A stretch of 64,000 bases of DNA from Cloeon dipterum (lineage: Eukaryota > Arthropoda > Insecta > Ephemeroptera > Baetidae). Numbering within the stretch: position 1 is the first letter of the stretch; the number at the start of each line of letters is the position of its first letter. The position numbers were made by a program, and so were the translations under genes. The notes under the pieces were generated by a model. It searched no databases, was not told the DNA's origin, and was given only the letters and a program-made list of their open reading frames with translations. The stretch covers positions 36,444,844 through 36,508,843 of the forward strand of contig NC_088787.1 of assembly GCF_949628265.1 (NCBI RefSeq). Reading direction: 5' to 3'. Positions 33,616 to 43,066 of this stretch are shown in pieces.

Positions 33616-36566
33616 TCATATGCGTGGTTTCTTCTTGCGAGTAGCTCCTGAAGCGGTATTTATCCCATCGGACGATCTCCCACTCCTTGTTGGAAGATTG
33701 GGTGGGTCCTCTGATGCTCTACGCAGATTGTCGGGTCCGCCAACCTTGAAAAATAAAAATAAACACAAATTTAACATAAATCCTTGAATATTAAATAAAT
33801 CCTCGAGTATTACCTGTGTTTCATGGTGTAGCAGGTTTCCGGGTCCAGGTACCTTGAAACAAAAAAAAAACTAGTATGAGTAATCATTTATAAAAATCGC
33901 TTGATATAAACTACAGCTTCCTGGTGAGCACTGGGTCCACCAACCTTGAAACAAAAAAAGAGTATGAGAAACATTTAAAAACTGGTTTGATATGAAATAC
34001 CACTTCCTGGTGAGCACTATTTCAGCAACCTTGAAACAAAAAATAACCAGTATGAGTAACAGATTAAAAATCTTTTGATATAAACTACCATTTCTTGGTG
34101 AGCACTGGGTCCAGCAACCTTGAAACAAAAAATAAATAGTATGAATAACATTTAAAAAACTGGTTTGATATAAACTACCACTTCCTGGTGAGCACTAGGT
34201 GCAGCAACCTTGAAACAAAAAATAAATAGTGTGAGTAACATTTAAAAAAAATCGCATGATAAAAAATTACCGCTTCCTGGTGAGCACTGGATCCAGCAAC
34301 CTAGAAACAAAAAATAGTGTGAGTAATCACTTACAATTATCACTTGATATAAACTACCGTTTCCTGTTGAGCGCTAGGTCCGGCAGTCTTGAAACAAAAA
34401 AAATATTATGAGTAATCAACATAAGAGATCATTTCCTTGGAATAACCACCGCTTCTTGGTATGCACCAGTTCTGACCACCTTGTAAAAAGAAATTAGTGT
34501 TATTTGTAAAATCATTGAAAAAAGTTACCTCAACTCGACGTCGTGGATCACGTGATTCGAAAACCTAAACAAAAAATTATAATTAGTGTCAATTATAAAA
34601 TTCAGTGTAAACAATACCAATGCTTCGTTTGAAGAATCAGAATCCAAATCCTTGAAAAAAAAACAGTTAAGGTGAATAAATTGAAAAAGTAACTTACCAC
34701 AACCAGATCTTCTTCTGATCGACTGAGTTGCTGCAAAATATTTACCATAACTTAAACCATTACATTATATTAAAATAAAATACATACACGTCTGCTTCTT
34801 TCGAAGAGCTCCAATTCAACAGCTGCCAGATCATAGTTGAAGAGATCATCCAAGTCATCCTCAAGAGAGACTTCCTCAACATCGAGAACTGCTCGCGGAC
34901 CGGTCGTGTCAATGTAGCGGAAGTAATTCGTGTACGCCAACATCGCATTCCTTTGCATCGTGTAGCGAGCTATCGGATTGAATTGATAGCTCTGTGTCAC
35001 AGTGCTCATGTGTCGCTCAAACACGTTCATCTGCCCAGTCGAGGTAGAGACGATATCGCTGTGCGCTCGAATGTTCAGCTGGTGATGCACTTGTTGTCCC
35101 ACTCGCAATTGAATGGAGTTGAGGGTCCTGGCACTATTCACAGTGATCTCGACAGGGTTGAATCGCGCCAAATTCAAGTGACCAAAATCACAGTGGCTCT
35201 GCGCATTCGGGGACATGTTCTGATGAAAGAGTCTTCTGCGCTCTGAAAATTTAATTAGTATCACATTTTTTAAACCGAATAATTTTTTACCTTCCAACAG
35301 CTGCTCCATGCTAGAAGCTCTAGGATCTGAGCAAATTTGTCTCAGATGACGCATTAGGCGCTGTCCAACTTCCTCACGGTCGACACGGAAACCAGCAGCA
35401 TTAGTTTCCAGAACTATCAGAGAATTGTCGACGACAGATTCTTCAGGTTCAGGCACTGAAAGAAAGTTAATTAATGTAACAATTAAAATTATTTAATAGT
35501 AAATTTACCAATTGCTAAACTGGCTGGGAGAAGGAAGCACTGGTTGGGAGTGGCGAATGCTCTACAAAGCATACATCTCCCAACATACCCGGTATGAAGA
35601 CACTCAAGACACGCCGGATGTCCACAGTGGATGACAGCGGAAGCACTATTCACAAGACAGATGCAGCAGATCGATGAGAAGCTCAATCTATCCCGAGGCA
35701 CTGCTATCTCCCAATCGTGTTCAGCTCTGCTCATCATACTGTGCATGCTCACGTCACGTCGAAAATGGAACCTTGCGTGAATTTCAGAACAGTCTGGACT
35801 GATAGCAACATGCATCTGCGCTATCCTCCGTGGATCTGGAAAAATATTTGGAGAAAATTTGTAAAAAAATTTAAAAAAAATGGAAAATTGTAAAAAATAA
35901 AAAAATAAAGAAAGAGGATTTAAAGAAAAAAAGAGAAAAAGGATTAAAGAGAAAGAAAGGAAAGAATTAAAATGAACAATACAGAAAAATAATAGAGATA
36001 ATAAAAAGAGCAATTTGAAAAAAGTAAAGAAAGAGAAAAATGAAAAAAGAAAAGAAAAAAAATAAAAATAAATAAAGTAAAGAAAAGAAGAAAGGAAATA
36101 AATAAAAATGAACAATACAGAAAAGAAATAGAGATAATAAAAAGAGCAATCTGAAAAAAGTAAAGAAAAAAAAGTTTTCAATAAATAAAGTAAAGAAAAT
36201 TAAAAATTAAGAGAAATAGAGTTAACAGAAGAAACAAGAAAAAGAATGAAAAGAAATAAAGTATAGAATAGAAAAATTAAAAAAAAGGAAAAGCAGAAGA
36301 CCAGAAAAGAATTAAATGGAAAAATTAAAGAAATGAATAATCTTACCAAAACACGACAGGAACTTGTTGCAGCAGTGGAATATTATTCCCGCTACATCGA
36401 AGGATGTGACGTATGGCACCCCACCAGCTCGATAAATCGCAATAGCAGCGCTGCTGCTGAGTCCGAGCGATCGAAAACCCTCAAATACCAAAGCCGCGAG
36501 ACCACGATTGTTTCTCCGGTCTCGCAGTTCTTGATTGACCAACCCGATGAATCCGGGAAGGTTTAT
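33616..36566 (-). CDS. RING-finger protein with a C-terminal microexon array (Polinton cargo)
   Basis: Four ordinary exons (36347-36566, 35509-35835, 35291-35455, 34788-35242) join in phase, then 12 small ones: 34698-34730, 34618-34650, 34529-34564, 34450-34479, 34358-34387, 34271-34300, 34179-34208, 34089-34118, 34001-34029, 33915-33944, 33814-33852 and the last, 33616-33744. Exon 2 has a C3HC4 RING (CCICLVNSASAVIHCGHPAC...CMLC), pointing to E3 ubiquitin ligase activity. The 30-nt exons each encode one decapeptide such as VAGPSAHQEM. The protein ends in a basic TRKKKPRI. All microexons are multiples of 3 except 34001-34029 (29 nt), which must be skipped or breaks the frame. The first exon has no clear ATG; the start is probably upstream, near 36.6 kb. 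I know of no matching family. Confidence 0.7.
33814..34479 (-). repeat. Tandem microexon-intron repeat, about 85-115 bp period
   Basis: Units consist of a pyrimidine-rich acceptor (TTTTTTGTTTCAAG), a 29-39-nt exon, a GTAGTTTATATCA-type donor and a short AT-rich intron. The internal units are clearly derived from one another, so exon number grew by tandem duplication of an exon with its intron. Confidence 0.85.
35836..36346 (-). repeat. A/G-rich low-complexity intron
   Basis: About 500 bp of nearly pure purine (AAAGAAAAAGAG-like) on the plus strand between the first and RING exons. On the transcribed strand it is a long polypyrimidine tract. The Phe/Leu/Ser-rich frame here is an artefact. Confidence 0.8.
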
Positions 36567-36725
36567 CTGGAAAAAAATTAATAAACAATCTGCAAAAAAA
36601 GAATTGACATTTTAAAAATTTTCATCACACTTCAATACTCTGCAACAATTGCAAGAACCACTCCAGTTTGTATATAAGGATACGAAACAATCGACTTTGA
36701 CTCAGTCGTGATCGACAAAAAAAAA
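36567..36725. promoter_or_regulatory. Divergent promoter region of the Polinton
   Basis: Separates the leftward RING gene from the rightward morphogenesis block. It contains TATATAAGG at 36671-36679, about 47 nt before the ATPase ATG. Confidence 0.55.
36671..36679 (+). promoter_or_regulatory. TATA box of the ATPase gene block
   Basis: TATATAAGG followed by the ATPase ATG at 36726. Confidence 0.6.
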
Positions 36726-37373
36726 ATGTTTTTCCAATTCAACCATCCAACCACGATACTAATTAATGGCAACTCTGGTTGTGGAAAGACCTACCTAACA
36801 CTATCAATCCTGTCAAACACAGATAAATATTTTGACAAGGAAATACATGAGATATTGTATTATTACCATTTGTACAATCCTTGTTTCTCCGATTTTCCAA
36901 AAATTAAATTTATTCAAGGATTACCACAAACGCTGCCTGATGACAACTTGGATCGGATTTTGGTTTTGGATGATAGTCACGAAGCTGGAATCAGTTTAGC
37001 TGCCAGTATGTTTGTTCGAGATTCCCATCACAGATCAATAACTTGTATATATATGCTGCAATATTTATTTCTAAACTCAAAACTAAGAATAGTTAGTTTA
37101 AACGCAAAACATATCATATGCTTCAAGAATCAGAGAGATGGAATGAGTTTTAACTCACTGGCCAGACAACTACCCTACAACACACAGTTCATCCAAAGCC
37201 TATATAAGGAGGCAACTAAATCAAGATATGGATATTTGGCTTTAAATCTAACCAACGATTGTCCTAATCATTTGAGATTCAGTACGAATATAACTGCTGA
37301 ATACCCAACATATTTCATCGAAGCGGAAAGTTACTATGGGTTGCCAATTGAAATTAATGAAGTCCTTGAATAA
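36726..37373 (+). CDS. Polinton A32/FtsK-HerA-type DNA-packaging ATPase
   Basis: ATG at 36726 chosen (MFFQFNHPTTILINGN); the frame upstream has no ATG. Walker A is NGNSGCGKTYL near residue 15, Walker B is RILVLDDSHEA near residue 82, and a conserved CIYMLQYLF-type sensor region follows. The length of about 215 residues is normal for Polinton/adintovirus packaging ATPases, which pump the genome into capsids. It heads the rightward gene block and overlaps the next frame by a few bases. Confidence 0.85.
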   Translation: MFFQFNHPTTILINGNSGCGKTYLTLSILSNTDKYFDKEIHEILYYYHLYNPCFSDFPKIKFIQGLPQTLPDDNLDRILVLDDSHEAGISLAASMFVRDSHHRSITCIYMLQYLFLNSKLRIVSLNAKHIICFKNQRDGMSFNSLARQLPYNTQFIQSLYKEATKSRYGYLALNLTNDCPNHLRFSTNITAEYPTYFIEAESYYGLPIEINEVLE

Positions 37374-37383
37374 AATCTTAAAC

Positions 37384-37644
37384 ATGTCCTCTGAGGAAAG
37401 ACGAGAATTAATATCTCACGTGGATAAAAATTTAATAAGGGCTTTGTGTGAAATCTTGTACAATATCAGATTGAAAAATATAGATTTAACTCAGTCCGAA
37501 TCCAGCTTGATAAGGGAAAACACCAAAATTTGCAAACGCTTGCTTCGCAGAGGTGTTTCTTGCTCCAAGAGAAAAGAGTTGTTGTCGAGATTAGACGATA
37601 AAGTGTTAAATTTGTTGAAAAAGAAGATAAAATATGTCATTTAA
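37384..37644 (+). CDS. Small conserved Polinton helical protein
   Basis: 86 residues from the ATG at 37384 ([20 protein letters not shown]). All-helical and basic, with an [20 protein letters not shown] stretch and a C-terminal cluster [15 protein letters not shown]. Short proteins of this pattern often sit beside the ATPase in Polintons and adintoviruses; function unknown. Its end overlaps the next gene by 11 bp. Confidence 0.6.
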   Translation: MSSEERRELISHVDKNLIRALCEILYNIRLKNIDLTQSESSLIRENTKICKRLLRRGVSCSKRKELLSRLDDKVLNLLKKKIKYVI

Positions 37645-38488
37645 AAAACTATATCTTATAGACGAACCGAGTTTAGAGCTGTTTAAGCAGTGTAAAGAAA
37701 CTGAGCTGCATAAAGAAACTGAGCAGCGTAAAGAAAATGAGCAGCGTAAAGAAACTGAGCAGTGTGATGAACCGAAATTGATAGATTATGAAACATTTTA
37801 CAATGCTTTCATGACCGATCATTCACCGGCAGAGCCGACAACAGAGCCGACAACAGAGTCGACAACAGAGTTGACAACAGAGTTGACGGCAAAGCCGACA
37901 ACAGAGTTGACAACAGAGTCGACAACAGAGTTGATGGCAAAGCCGACAACAAAGTCGACAACAGAGTTGACAACAGAGTTGACGGCAAAGCCGACGGCAA
38001 AGCCGACGGCAAAGCCGACGGCAAAGCCGACGGCAAAGCCGACGGCAAAGCCGACGGCAAAGCCGACGGCAAAGCCGACGGCAAAGCCGACGGCAAAGCC
38101 GACGGCAAAGCCGACGGCAAAGCCGACAACAAAGTTGACAACAGAGTTGACGGCAAAGCCGACACCGGAGTCGATAACAAAGCCGGCGGAGTCGATATCA
38201 AAGCCGGCGGAGTCGATAACAAAGCCGGCGGTAACAGAGTTGGCAAAAGAGTTGAAACCGAACTCGATCACCGCCGGAGAGGGCCCCCCGCCCACGGAGC
38301 CGCAAACACACAGACCGCTAACCCGTCAGCAAACACAACAGCAAGTTAAAGCCGATATTGTGAAACGACTTGATAAACTACCGGTCGGGTTGAGAGAACG
38401 GGCAAAAAAAGTGTACAAATCGATTCAACTGTCTGGAAAATTTAAATTAAAGGGATCGGCCATTTATTTTAATAAAAAGCGAATTTGA
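37634..38488 (+). CDS. Thr/Pro/Lys repeat protein of the Polinton, interrupted by a stop
   Basis: 284 residues: an N-terminal region with four KETEQ-type heptads (residues about 17-42), a long low-complexity middle of TTEP then AKPT tetrads (about residues 60-185), and a C-terminal globular piece starting [16 protein letters not shown]. The C-terminal piece resembles a short domain found just before the integrase in other Polintons. The TGA at 38486 is followed in the same frame by about 41 more sense codons to 38613, ending just before the integrase ATG, so the protein was probably longer. The repeat tract is recent and homogeneous (12 bp, ACGGCAAAGCCG-type). Confidence 0.7.
   Translation: MSFKKLYLIDEPSLELFKQCKETELHKETEQRKENEQRKETEQCDEPKLIDYETFYNAFMTDHSPAEPTTEPTTESTTELTTELTAKPTTELTTESTTELMAKPTTKSTTELTTELTAKPTAKPTAKPTAKPTAKPTAKPTAKPTAKPTAKPTAKPTAKPTAKPTTKLTTELTAKPTPESITKPAESISKPAESITKPAVTELAKELKPNSITAGEGPPPTEPQTHRPLTRQQTQQQVKADIVKRLDKLPVGLRERAKKVYKSIQLSGKFKLKGSAIYFNKKRI
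37981..38130 (+). repeat. 12-bp minisatellite encoding AKPT
   Basis: Near-perfect GACGGCAAAGCC tandem repeats inside the preceding gene, keeping frame. Antisense frames (for example GFAVGFAV) are shadows. Confidence 0.9.
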
Positions 38489-38616
38489 GACGATTTGTAC
38501 TCTCACATTTTACACTATATAAACCCCGAAGGTAAACTGATAGCCGACGATAAAGTATTCAAAGCAGCACTGCGTGACATCTCTCCAAAAAAGTGGGATA
38601 AACTCGACTTTTGAAC

Positions 38617-39549
38617 ATGGAGAACGAATTGAAAGAGAGCTACTACGATTTAAAATCTCCGTCAGCCTATACGAGCAAGACCCGATTAATTAAACAATTT
38701 AAAAATAAATACGACAAACGAGATATAGTAGATTGGGCTAGCGGACAAGACAACATAACAAAGTTCGCGTTGAGAGTTGCAAAATTTAAAGGAAATCCTA
38801 TGTTTGCGTGGCGCTTGGACGCGGTGTGGAACATGGACTTGATGGACGTTCAAAAACTTCAGAGGGAAAACAAGGGATTTAGATACATTTCCGTAGCCGT
38901 CGACGTTCTCAGTCGTTACTCTTACGTGTTTCCCTTAAAGTCAAAATCAGCGACGGATGTTTTTGACGGATTATCAAAACTATTTAAACGAGCCAAGCCG
39001 ACATTCGGACTTTATGTCGATGCGGGTGCAGAGTACAATAATAAAAAGGTTAAGGATTTGTTAGAGTCGCTGAACATTAAGCTCATGATCGCTAGGAATG
39101 AAGAAAAAAAAGCTTCGATATCTGAAGCAAGAATCAAATTAATTAAAAATCGATTGTATAAATATATGAATCATAAAGACACCAACGTATGGTATAACGT
39201 TATAGATAAGATAAACGACGGTATCAATTCGTCTTACAATAGAAATATTAAAATGACTCCTGCTCAAGTGCGAGAATCAAAACAATTTCAAAAAGATGCG
39301 TTTCTCAATTTATATTCCGGTTATTTAATGAAAACCGCAGAGAAACCGGTATACAACATTGGCGAAAAGATGAGATTGCCTTATTATAAAAAGGTCTTCC
39401 AAAAGAAGTATCAGCAGGGGTGGACAGATGAGCTATTTCACCTTTATAAAGTGTTACCTAAAAAATATCCTTTATATAGAGTTGAAGACTCTGACGGCGA
39501 GCACATACTAGGCTCATTCGCAAAGCAAGAGCTCGAGCCCGTACGATGA
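38617..39549 (+). CDS. Polinton retroviral-type (rve) integrase
   Basis: ATG at 38617 (MENELKESYYDLKSP). Catalytic core: first Asp in WNMDLMDVQK, second in LYVDAGAEYNN, and Glu in SISEARIKLIKN, giving the D,D(about 59),E(about 36) pattern. A C-terminal chromo-like/SH3-like region follows (WTDELFHLYKVLPKKYPLYR). The typical N-terminal HHCC finger is not obvious. The enzyme would insert the element and make the 6-bp duplications seen here. The stop overlaps the next start (ATGA). Confidence 0.9.
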   Translation: MENELKESYYDLKSPSAYTSKTRLIKQFKNKYDKRDIVDWASGQDNITKFALRVAKFKGNPMFAWRLDAVWNMDLMDVQKLQRENKGFRYISVAVDVLSRYSYVFPLKSKSATDVFDGLSKLFKRAKPTFGLYVDAGAEYNNKKVKDLLESLNIKLMIARNEEKKASISEARIKLIKNRLYKYMNHKDTNVWYNVIDKINDGINSSYNRNIKMTPAQVRESKQFQKDAFLNLYSGYLMKTAEKPVYNIGEKMRLPYYKKVFQKKYQQGWTDELFHLYKVLPKKYPLYRVEDSDGEHILGSFAKQELEPVR

Positions 39550-39920
39550 TACTGATCGCGAAATCCGATTCTTTCACAAACACTTATCCGAATACACACA
39601 AGAAATTTACTCTTCTCTTTCCGAGAGAAATAAAAGTGAATAAAATTTCTCTTTTGGATGTTAACTTGCCCGAAATATCACCCGACAGTTTAGTATATAT
39701 AGAGGTGACGGACTTGAAGAGTTCGTTTTTATTCGATAGCTTAAAACCGATCGTATATGCAGGTTTCGCAAATAGCGAAGGAAAGATAAAAATAAAAAAT
39801 CCGCAATTTGTAGAATTCGAAGTGAATCTGATTCAAGAAATTACTTTTAGCATAAAAGCAAATTTCATCAAAGAAGAAGGGAAAAAGCAAATTTCTCAAC
39901 TCGTATTCAAGTTAAAATGA
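39546..39920 (+). CDS. Putative minor capsid / penton-like protein (short)
   Basis: 124 residues, beta-rich, beginning MILIAKSDSFTNTYPNTHKK with a KFTLLFPREI...ISLLDVNLPEI pattern that recalls the N-terminal strands of Polinton minor capsid proteins. It lies between integrase and major capsid genes, linked by ATGA overlaps on both sides, as expected for a coupled block. It is much shorter than a usual penton (about 250 residues), so it may be truncated or a different structural protein. Confidence 0.5.
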   Translation: MILIAKSDSFTNTYPNTHKKFTLLFPREIKVNKISLLDVNLPEISPDSLVYIEVTDLKSSFLFDSLKPIVYAGFANSEGKIKIKNPQFVEFEVNLIQEITFSIKANFIKEEGKKQISQLVFKLK

Positions 39921-40153
39921 TACCCGACAGCAACGACTGTCTCTCGATGACCTCGGCATTGCTTGCGCCGACGGTCAAGATCATTAAAAAAGTTGTAAAG
40001 GTGATGAAAAAGAAAAAAAAAGTGAAGGGAGCTGGGCTAAGAAAGAAAAAGCACGTTATCGGAGCAGGACTGAAGAAGAAGAAGAAGAAGAGAAAAACTG
40101 GATCTCGATTGTATATAAGAAGGGAAAAACCGAAAAAAGAACAGTTGTTTTGA
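39917..40153 (+). CDS. Small basic core-like protein with adenain-type cleavage motifs
   Basis: 78 residues, about one third Lys/Arg, C-terminal half almost all basic (KKKKKKRKTGSR). It contains VKGAG and VIGAG, which fit the (small hydrophobic)-x-G-x-G site preferred by adenovirus-type proteases, and such a protease is encoded 1.2 kb downstream. By analogy with adenovirus pX/pVII-like proteins it may bind packaged DNA. Start ATG overlaps the previous stop. Confidence 0.6.
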   Translation: MIPDSNDCLSMTSALLAPTVKIIKKVVKVMKKKKKVKGAGLRKKKHVIGAGLKKKKKKRKTGSRLYIRREKPKKEQLF

Positions 40154-40167
40154 ACATTCCGAGCAAT

Positions 40168-41391
40168 ATGGAGCAAGTTAAAAGTCAAGAGTCCATTTTG
40201 CAAAAATATCGTCCTTTAAACGCGATCACGAGAGGGGGGAAAATTATTTTTAGCATTCCTAGACAGGAAGATTATTCGCTTGATCTATCTTCTGTGAAAC
40301 TATTGGTTAAATTTAAAGTAGTTGGTAGCGATGGTGCTAAAATAGTACTCTCACCTACAGACTATTTGTCTTTTGAAAATATTCCCATATCAAGTCTCTT
40401 CTCTAGACTAGATTTGTACATGAACGGAACGCTAGTTTCGGGCTGCAACCTTAACCACTACATTTCCTATTTTTCTCGATATTTATCCGATGACGAGCAT
40501 TTTAAAAAATCACTTTTGAGCTGTGGTTACTTCCAAGAAGTTGGGGGGAAAAAAGGAGATAAGCAAGAATACGGTTTGAAAGAGAGAGGTAAAACTATTA
40601 TCGATGGTGCAGAGGTGTGTTTCATTGGAGATTTACAAAATTCCATATTTAAGCAAGAAAAGCTTCTCCCCCCTAGCGTAGAGTTTAACATTGTCCTCGA
40701 ACCGAACCCAGACAAGTTTTTTCTTTTGACCAATAGAATCGATAATCCGCAAGTACACATAACGAGGTGTGAAATTCTAGCGAGACATATTAAATTAGAT
40801 AATCCCGTTAAGAACAAAATGCTAGAAATTTTAAATAGCTCATTCTACGAGCTATCATACAATCGAGTTATAGCCAAAACAATTAACATTCCAAAGGAGA
40901 CGACAGCTTACAGCAACCCAAACTTTATTCTCGGAGCTCCACCACAAAAGATTTTACTTTTTTTCGTGGAAACGGATGCTTTCCTTGGAGATTACTCTAA
41001 ATCAGGGTTTTCTTTTCAACCGGAAGGGCTAAGTAATTTTAAATTCACGTACAACAACGTACAGATACCAACGTACAGTCTCCCATTTGACTTTTTGAAC
41101 GACGACATTACCGAGCTTTATGATTATACCATTTCACAGCTCGGGCTGGAGAAGAGAGGAATAAATATCGGTTTAACTCCTGCAATGTATAAAACGGATA
41201 ATTTCTTTTTGGCACAGAATCTGGTGAAGGATGTTTCCGTAAATGCGTTTAGTACGCCTCACACACCCGGAATTGTCGGTTTAGATCTACAATTCACACC
41301 TGCAACGACGAATTTATTAACGCTTGTCGTCTTAGCCCAGTACGACGATTCGAAAATACAGATAAGCAACAAAGAGATTAGAGTGTTATGA
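40168..41391 (+). CDS. Polinton major capsid protein candidate (double jelly-roll, F54H12.2-like)
   Basis: 407 residues from the ATG at 40168 (MEQVKSQESILQKYRPLNAI). The N-terminal pattern ITRGGKIIFSIPRQEDYSLD with a following LSSVKLLVKFKV, and FSRLDLYMNGTLV further on, matches the first strands of Polinton/adintovirus major capsid proteins. Length is slightly short for the family. It sits between a basic core-like gene and the protease, in the usual morphogenesis block, and its stop overlaps the protease start (ATGA). Confidence 0.7.
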   Translation: MEQVKSQESILQKYRPLNAITRGGKIIFSIPRQEDYSLDLSSVKLLVKFKVVGSDGAKIVLSPTDYLSFENIPISSLFSRLDLYMNGTLVSGCNLNHYISYFSRYLSDDEHFKKSLLSCGYFQEVGGKKGDKQEYGLKERGKTIIDGAEVCFIGDLQNSIFKQEKLLPPSVEFNIVLEPNPDKFFLLTNRIDNPQVHITRCEILARHIKLDNPVKNKMLEILNSSFYELSYNRVIAKTINIPKETTAYSNPNFILGAPPQKILLFFVETDAFLGDYSKSGFSFQPEGLSNFKFTYNNVQIPTYSLPFDFLNDDITELYDYTISQLGLEKRGINIGLTPAMYKTDNFFLAQNLVKDVSVNAFSTPHTPGIVGLDLQFTPATTNLLTLVVLAQYDDSKIQISNKEIRVL

Positions 41392-41828
41392 ACAGCTCAG
41401 AGGTGGAAAAATTGATTCCCTTTGGAAAATTCTTATCACTTGACGAGCTGGAGCGAGAGAAACCAACGTTTCCAGCATACTACGTGATCAATTTGTCGAC
41501 AAAAAAAATTGGGCACTTTGTAGGTTTAGTTTTGAAACAAGAAAATGAAAAAATTCTTGCTCTGTATAATGATAGCCTCGGTCTAATGCCTTGTGTTAAA
41601 CAATTAGTTGATTTCATCAACAAATATGCGCAAAAAGTAATTTGTAACAAATATCCCCAACAGAGTGAGGTTAGTCAAGCTTGCGGTCCGATATCGATTT
41701 TGTTCTTGAATCACATTAGACAAGGTGAAGACGCGATCTTGTTTTACAAGCAATTGTTATTCGATCACGGAACCAACGAGGAAATCGTTAAGCGAAAACT
41801 AAGCGAATACAAAAAGTCAAGGTTTTAA
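41388..41828 (+). CDS. Adenain-like cysteine protease (peptidase C5 type)
   Basis: 146 residues. The catalytic series is present in order: His in KIGHFVGLV, Asp in LYNDSLGLMP, Gln in NKYPQQSEV, Cys in SQACGPISILFLN. This is the virion-maturation protease of Polintons, adintoviruses and adenoviruses, which cuts capsid precursors late in assembly. It is slightly short but complete. Candidate sites are seen in the basic protein at 39917. Confidence 0.85.
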   Translation: MNSSEVEKLIPFGKFLSLDELEREKPTFPAYYVINLSTKKIGHFVGLVLKQENEKILALYNDSLGLMPCVKQLVDFINKYAQKVICNKYPQQSEVSQACGPISILFLNHIRQGEDAILFYKQLLFDHGTNEEIVKRKLSEYKKSRF

Positions 41829-41925
41829 TTCTTGATTCACATCACGCAATGTGATGGTGTGACCTTGTTTATAAAAAAATATGGAATGACCGTGAAACAA
41901 GTTTGTTAAGCACAATTTCCGTGAA

Positions 41926-41933
41926 TATAAAAG
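41926..41933 (+). promoter_or_regulatory. TATA box of the 41971 gene
   Basis: TATAAAAG 45 nt before the ATG at 41971; this favours that start over the longer frame from 41903. Confidence 0.6.
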
Positions 41934-41970
41934 CCAAGGTTCGACAAGTGCGACTATCACTTTGCAGAGA

Positions 41971-42526
41971 GATGTTTGAGCAAAAGGTATATAATTTGAA
42001 CCCTAGCTGCACAAAGAGAATTGTTGTTGGGTTGGAATTGCAAGAAAAGTTGACACCAGTTATAATTTTGAAAGATGGAAAAAATAACATTTATCTCACA
42101 CCATCAATTTGGCAAGCGCTTTTAACCGAGCGTAAGCAAATCGAAAACTGCTTCGTTGAAAATAGCAGCTTCGCATTCAGATACGAAGACAACAGCTTGT
42201 ATTCTATATTATCATCTTCATTTCGTGAAGGTCAGTTATTATTGTACATTAAGCAGCGGGAAAAAAGTCTATCAAGTGGGAATTATATTTATATGGCTAA
42301 AACGTCTGTTCAAACTCTATTCACCATGTACGAATTAATAAATTCACACCTCTTGCATTTGATGTCGATGGAAGACGAGGTTAATAAATTGTATACCGTT
42401 TACACGAATCTAAAATGCAAATTTGATATATTGAACATAGCAGATAGCATTGATCAAAAATTGTCTGCTCACGAATTCCTACTCCATTCTTCCATTAACA
42501 GCAAGAACTGGGGGGGAAATGAATAA
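41971..42526 (+). CDS. Polinton protein of unknown function, small-ORF family member
   Basis: 184 residues from MFEQKVYNLNPSCTKR. Segment order is strand-rich (RIVVGLELQEK, PVIILKDG), then a Trp-containing helix (LTPSIWQALL), then a helical C-terminus (VQTLFTMYELINSHLLHLM). The same order occurs in the genes at 29950, 42565 and 47854. No known motif. It may be a DNA-binding or structural accessory protein, but this is a guess from fold pattern only. Confidence 0.55.
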
Positions 42527-42530
42527 AAAG
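42522..42530 (+). promoter_or_regulatory. TATA-like box of the 42565 gene
   Basis: AATAAAAAG overlapping the previous stop, about 42 nt before the ATG. Confidence 0.45.
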
Positions 42531-42564
42531 CAGCCTCGCTCACGGAAAACGACTAAACGTTAAG

Positions 42565-42894
42565 ATGCTTTCAACGAGATCGTTCGCTCTTACTAGCAAC
42601 AGAGATGTCACAATAGGACTTGATGCTGAAACTAAAGTTCCCTGTATATTTTTATACGGGTTTTCAACATTTCATCAAAAGGTCAAGCTCGAATATTCAG
42701 AGCTGCGTCATTGGATTGAAAACAATGGATTCTACGGTCTGTTTAACGACACCTTTACTATGCACAGAGCTGATATTGTGAAGATTAAAAACAAAAGCGG
42801 TATATTTTATGTAAACTCGTATGTTTTTGAAAACCTTGCACTCTTACTACCCATCATGGACCTCTATGTATTCAAGATAACCGAGAACTTGTAA
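42565..42894 (+). CDS. Small Polinton protein of unknown function
   Basis: 109 residues from the ATG at 42565. SFALTSNRDVTIGLDAET then PCIFLYGFS and a LEYSELRHWIENN helix repeat the layout of its neighbour at 41971, suggesting ancient duplication. No signal peptide, membrane segment or catalytic motif. Confidence 0.55.
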   Translation: MLSTRSFALTSNRDVTIGLDAETKVPCIFLYGFSTFHQKVKLEYSELRHWIENNGFYGLFNDTFTMHRADIVKIKNKSGIFYVNSYVFENLALLLPIMDLYVFKITENL

Positions 42895-43066
42895 AAATGT
42901 TTTGGAAGTGGTAAAAAAAAAATAAAAAAAAACTAACCCAAAAAATGATTTTCATTTACTTTTCACCTTACATCACAAAGAATATTATATATCAATATAA
43001 AGATAGACTATTAGAATATTTTAAATACAGAGCTTTCATACAAAACAAAAAAACATATATAAATTA

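Noticed and set aside
33800-34480. CRISPR-like or simple satellite array
   Set aside because: The repeats carry exact splice sites in phase with a gene and the host is eukaryotic.
35489-36181. Minus-strand Phe-rich membrane protein of 230 residues
   Set aside because: Most of it is the polypyrimidine intron read through into the RING exon; only the RING part is coding, and splice sites exclude the rest.
37809-38295. Two long minus-strand frames rich in LPSA and GFAV
   Set aside because: Antisense shadows of the AKPT repeat gene; repeats open all frames.
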